This document shows positions 35,151 to 38,178 of a stretch of DNA of 38,178 nt, piece after piece; the first letter of the stretch is position 1; the number at the start of each line of letters is the position of its first letter. Source of the stretch: a virus. The notes below the pieces were generated by a model. That model did not search any database and was not told the origin of the DNA. It worked only from the letters and a program-made list of their open reading frames with translations. A program made the translations under genes and the position numbers. The stretch lies in IMG/VR virus record IMGVR_UViG_3300027759_002554, positions 1 to 38,178 of that record; one strand, written 5' to 3'.

Positions 35151-37685
35151 TTAGAAAAAATCTGCCAGTGAACTTGTTTTCTCAACTTGCCAATCAATAC
35201 AATCAAGAATAATTTTGATTGGGTCAAGAAACGCTTTCTCAAATTGTAACTCATAATCAATGTAATTGTCAAGTCCAAATTCAGTTGGTAGGCGTGTTGG
35301 ATACGATATTACCGTATCGTTGATTGGGTTAGGTTGAATCAGGTATGTAAACTTTAATTTCTCACCTTCTTGGACCTTAGGGTACTTGTTTGATAAGTTA
35401 TGCTTATTCAACAGGTAATTATACAGCAACGCACCCTTAACATGAATCGGTGTACCCTTAGTATATATTTGCGCTTTGTCTGTATATGTCTTCAAACCGT
35501 TCACCGAACGAGGAAAAGATATTTCTTCAATCGGCAATGTTCTAAATTCTTTGCGGAAGTTGGCAATGAATTCTTGCACATCGTCTTCGGTACCAGTTAC
35601 CATCAACTTGATAACTTCTTTCATCTTATCGCGGATGGAAGATGGAGTAGAAGATTTCACCATTTCAAGACCCATGACTTTCATCTGAGGCTCGGCATAC
35701 TGAACACCTTCGTTGTTATATACATTCAAAATGTACCGCTTCTTTGCTGTCCAGATACCTTTGTTAGACAACCCTTCACGTTTCATTTGCATTTTTTGGG
35801 AATATGCGTTGACATACGTAGCAAGTTCTTGATAAGAGTTATCAATGTATGGTTGAATCTTATCTTCACAGACACGGTCCATGAAGGAGATAAGTTGATT
35901 AACATCCGTTTTCTTTGAATACACTTTATCAACCAACTCACCAAGACGGAGATAAATTGAATCTGTGTCTGAGGCAATAACATAATCTACACCATTCGTT
36001 TTTAACAAGTCGTTCATATACTTATTAATCTTTTCTTCAATCCAACGAATTGAAAGTTGACCTGCCGAAGTAACACCAAGTGCTAGACGCAAATCATAAA
36101 ATCGGAAGTATTGTGAACCCATCGCACCATAAGCTGAATTCAATGAAACTTTTTTAGCAAGTTGCAGATTGTCATATCGTGCAATCTTCTTTTTCAATTC
36201 ATACTTCTTATTGGCATCTGTTTCTTTTTCATATTCCTGTTTAGCGGAAAGCATCAGCTTCTTAAACTTTTTGCGGTCTTCATACATTTCTTCCAACATC
36301 TTAGGCAAGAAACCTTGTTCGGTTGTTCGGAAGAATTGACCATTGGGTGTAATGGTAACACCTTGTAGTTTTGAAGTATCAACTTCTTTGCTCAACATCT
36401 TATCAACATTAACACCATCGGAAATAATCTGACGCATGTTGTCATCATAATCTTTGACCTCAATAATTGTTTCAGGCGAAATGTTATACTGCATCATCAA
36501 ATGTGGATACAAACTATTCAAGTCAAACGATGCAACGTAATCATGCACACCAATTTGTGGATCTTTTACATACGCACCCTCAAACGCACCATCTTTAACA
36601 CTTGTCTCATTAGGAGGCACAACGATGTTTCGTTCAAGCAAATAGTTATAGATGATAGCATCCCACATCCTAGTTTGTGTAAACACATCACCATAGTTAG
36701 ACTTGGTATCGTATGAAAGAGTCAAAGATAATTCAATCAGCTTTAACTTAGCTTCCAATTCAACAATCAATTCAACGTCAACAATGTTATACTCAATAAA
36801 CTTTTGATAGTTTAACTTATACAATTGGTGCAAGTTTTCAAATTCATCATAAGAAAGTTTTTTCTTGCCCAACTCAATGTTAGCTATGTTGTCCAGACGA
36901 TATGAATCTTGTGACTTACCACCAGGAGCAAACCACTTGTACAATTCAATGTAGTCTAGTGATGAAATGCCATAGATTTCATACGAGATTAATTCACGAC
37001 CTTTGATGTTGGTCTTACGTTCTTGCACGATTCCCCACGGTGAAAGATTCTTCATTTCATCTTCACCAAGAATCTTTACAAAGCGATTAACCAAATATGG
37101 AATATCAAAGAAGCGAGTGTTCCAACCAGTAATGATATCTGGTGTGTTGTATTTCCAATCTTCTAGGAATCTTTTGCAGAGATCATATTCATCTCTGCAC
37201 TTTATGTAAGTAACATCATCACGGGTGTTATTAAAACTACCGCAACCATATACTTTCATATCACCATCAAGCGTCTTTACTGCGATTGCTGTGATTGGCT
37301 CATTTACTTTGTATGGGTCAGGAAAGCCATTTTCTGAACCGACTTCAATATCAATGACTGCAATATTAATTTTGGCTTGGTCCCAATCAATTGCGCCTTT
37401 GAATTCATCAGCAATATAGGCATATTCATATCTTGTGTTACCATAAATCTTAAAGTTCTCAACATCTTCATATCGATTAATGAAGTCTCTACATTCACGA
37501 ATGGATCCAAGCATAATCTCATCCAGGTATTCACCATGGAGAGTTTTCCATTTCGTTTCTTTTTGGGAAGGCAAAAACATTGTAGGCGTGTAACCCACGC
37601 GGAGTTTTACACGCCTACCGTTCTCTACGCCTCTGTAAAGAATGTTGTTGCCAACACAAATTACATTAGTGTAAAAATTACTCAT
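35151..37685 (-). CDS. 43: DNA polymerase, family B, T4 gp43 type
   Basis: This 844-aa protein has a proofreading exonuclease with VIDIEVG (D112, E114), TGWNTRFFDIPYL (exo II), and later the exo III Tyr/Asp region. The polymerase core shows SFDLNSLYPHLM (motif A), KVSLNSAYGAMGS (motif B) and IASDTDSIYL (motif C). The last residues KTSSLADFF form a clamp-binding peptide for the gp45 sliding clamp. It is a little shorter than T4 gp43 (898 aa). The ATG shares its A with the TAA of the Sm-like gene (TAATG) and has no good ribosome site, so it is probably translated by coupling. A 12-bp perfect inverted repeat lies at codons 23-35. Confidence 0.97.
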   Translation of the reverse strand: MSNFYTNVICVGNNILYRGVENGRRVKLRVGYTPTMFLPSQKETKWKTLHGEYLDEIMLGSIRECRDFINRYEDVENFKIYGNTRYEYAYIADEFKGAIDWDQAKINIAVIDIEVGSENGFPDPYKVNEPITAIAVKTLDGDMKVYGCGSFNNTRDDVTYIKCRDEYDLCKRFLEDWKYNTPDIITGWNTRFFDIPYLVNRFVKILGEDEMKNLSPWGIVQERKTNIKGRELISYEIYGISSLDYIELYKWFAPGGKSQDSYRLDNIANIELGKKKLSYDEFENLHQLYKLNYQKFIEYNIVDVELIVELEAKLKLIELSLTLSYDTKSNYGDVFTQTRMWDAIIYNYLLERNIVVPPNETSVKDGAFEGAYVKDPQIGVHDYVASFDLNSLYPHLMMQYNISPETIIEVKDYDDNMRQIISDGVNVDKMLSKEVDTSKLQGVTITPNGQFFRTTEQGFLPKMLEEMYEDRKKFKKLMLSAKQEYEKETDANKKYELKKKIARYDNLQLAKKVSLNSAYGAMGSQYFRFYDLRLALGVTSAGQLSIRWIEEKINKYMNDLLKTNGVDYVIASDTDSIYLRLGELVDKVYSKKTDVNQLISFMDRVCEDKIQPYIDNSYQELATYVNAYSQKMQMKREGLSNKGIWTAKKRYILNVYNNEGVQYAEPQMKVMGLEMVKSSTPSSIRDKMKEVIKLMVTGTEDDVQEFIANFRKEFRTLPIEEISFPRSVNGLKTYTDKAQIYTKGTPIHVKGALLYNYLLNKHNLSNKYPKVQEGEKLKFTYLIQPNPINDTVISYPTRLPTEFGLDNYIDYELQFEKAFLDPIKIILDCIDWQVEKTSSLADFF
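35243..35272 (-). promoter_or_regulatory. Possible promoter for uvsX inside gene 43
   Basis: -35 TTGACA at 35267-35272 and -10 TACAAT at 35243-35248, spacer 18, one mismatch. It lies about 100 bases before uvsX. Weak evidence taken alone. Confidence 0.35.
37582..37618 (-). repeat. 12-bp perfect inverted repeat in the 5' coding part of gene 43
   Basis: The arms 37582-37593 and 37607-37618 are exactly complementary (GTAGGCGTGTAA on one strand, TTACACGCCTAC facing it) with a 13-base loop. In the gene 43 mRNA this would make a stable stem of 12 pairs at codons 23-35. T4 gp43 represses its own translation by binding a hairpin near its start; a similar role here is only a hypothesis, since this stem lies inside the coding region. 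Confidence 0.85.
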
Positions 37686-37981
37686 TAAAATTTAGGTATA
37701 GATGATGCGATTTGAATACCAGAACCAAAGACTTGATTGTATTGATTTGACAATTCAATCGCTGGTGTAGTTACAGTTAGAATATCCGAAGATACGAATT
37801 CAATTCCAGTAGAAAACTCTACGCAGTAATCTAAGAATGGAGAGAAGCCCATCATTGGACCATCTTTAGTTGGCTGTACAATAACCTGCACAGGTTTCTT
37901 TACGGTGTATACTCCACCGCTATACTCAACCTCACCAAGAATGGTTTGGTTTGTTTTGAAAGTAATAAGTTTCAAACTCAT
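37685..37981 (-). CDS. Sm/LSm-like small protein, 98 aa
   Basis: The strand pattern LITFKTNQTILGEVEYSGGV, then YTVKKPVQVIVQP and a loop ending in FSPFLDYC, is of the Sm-fold type: a first strand followed by a TxGEV-like Sm1 motif and later a strand pair. Sm-like proteins of phage origin are known (a structure of a putative cyanophage Sm-like protein has been published, as I recall). If correct, it could bind RNA as a ring and act in regulation. It sits directly upstream of gene 43, the place of regA in T4, which is also an RNA-binding regulator; sequence similarity to RegA is not seen. AAAGGA precedes the ATG. Confidence 0.6.
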   Translation of the reverse strand: MSLKLITFKTNQTILGEVEYSGGVYTVKKPVQVIVQPTKDGPMMGFSPFLDYCVEFSTGIEFVSSDILTVTTPAIELSNQYNQVFGSGIQIASSIPKF

Positions 37982-38172
37982 ACTTTGATCCTTTCCTCAG
38001 CAAAAAAAGTTTTCAATGTTACCCACTTTTTGGGGAACAACATTTCACGACCGCGGAAGTCGGCCATGTCTTGTGTTGGGTCATTAACTAGACCAATAAG
38101 TTCAACCATATTGTCAAACTCACGCAGAACCAGGTCATACTTGTATGCCTGGAGTTTGTTTTCAACTGCCAT
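37978..38172 (-). CDS. Hypothetical protein, 64 aa
   Basis: A small helical and basic protein: MAVENKLQAYKYDLVLREFD, then VELIGLVNDPTQDMADFRGR and FPKKWVTLKTFFAEERIKV. No family recognised. It overlaps the Sm-like gene start by four bases (ATGA), so it is part of the gene 43 transcript. Only five bases of its upstream region are in the window, so the start and its ribosome site cannot be judged fully. Confidence 0.6.
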   Translation of the reverse strand: MAVENKLQAYKYDLVLREFDNMVELIGLVNDPTQDMADFRGREMLFPKKWVTLKTFFAEERIKV

Positions 38173-38178
38173 ATGATA

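Noticed and set aside
35400-35918. 172-codon plus-strand frame opposite gene 43
   Set aside because: Antisense to the conserved polymerase core; no start signals.
1-38178. tRNA genes, CRISPR arrays, insertion sequences, homing endonucleases and introns
   Set aside because: None recognised: gaps between genes are too short for tRNAs, no direct-repeat arrays or transposase motifs are seen, and nrdA, nrdB, thyX and gene 43, which are frequent intron sites in T4-type phages, read through without interruption.

Overview
The window is a densely packed, one-direction segment of a T4-type tailed phage genome (Caudoviricetes, contractile-tail T4 superfamily). Every gene I accept lies on the minus strand, so transcription runs from the right end to the left. 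The assignment rests on a linked set of T4-type replication proteins: family B DNA polymerase (gp43), UvsX recombinase, DnaB-type helicase (gp41), a protein in the gene 40 position, CHC2 primase (gp61) and a DexA-like exonuclease start, plus T4-style late promoters (TATAAATA). A Gram-negative host is indicated by an Rz/Rz1-type spanin pair with an outer-membrane lipobox and by an LpxH-like lipid A enzyme. The host genus cannot be read from the sequence. I see no tRNA or rRNA genes, insertion sequences, CRISPR arrays or convincing terminators, and no non-coding stretch longer than 300 bases.

Layout in transcription order (right to left). (1) 38.2-32.4 kb: replication and recombination (small protein, Sm-like protein, gp43, UvsX, gp40-position protein, gp41). 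(2) 32.4-30.1 kb: late block behind a perfect TATAAATA promoter, including a KxDG nucleotidyltransferase/ligase-like protein with a T4-type capsid-targeting N-terminus. (3) 30.1-22.1 kb: carbohydrate cassette with glycosyltransferase-like proteins, a 4,6-dehydratase, a C-methyltransferase, a KdsC-like phosphatase, a PfkB kinase, a fusion of sugar nucleotidyltransferase with RpiB isomerase, and a small GDPD-like protein. (4) 22.1-15.0 kb: late block of modular, Lys-rich proteins carrying capsid-targeting-like N-termini and many internal (L/I/V)xE prohead-protease-like sites, with one overprinted gene. (5) 15.0-12.1 kb: lysis region with i-spanin, o-spanin, GH19 endolysin and several small membrane or exported proteins. 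(6) 12.05-5.6 kb: primase and deoxynucleotide synthesis (ThyX, NrdA, GATase-like protein, secreted nuclease, thioredoxin, NrdB). (7) 5.5-0 kb: small unknown genes, a tail-fibre chaperone with three paralogous fibre-tip-like proteins, the LpxH-like enzyme, a GT4 glycosyltransferase and the start of a DexA-like exonuclease.

The most interesting reading is that blocks 2 and 4 encode cargo packed into the prohead, cut by the prohead protease and delivered with the genome. The cargo would include a nucleotidyltransferase-plus-P-loop-kinase polyprotein (719 aa), a ligase-like enzyme (411 aa) and module-chain polyproteins (615 and 314 aa). A second notable system is a phage-encoded set of isomerase, kinase, phosphatase and nucleotidyltransferase that parallels bacterial activated-heptose synthesis. 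A third is a pair of consensus sigma-70 promoters placed so that the transcripts would start at the AUG of their genes.
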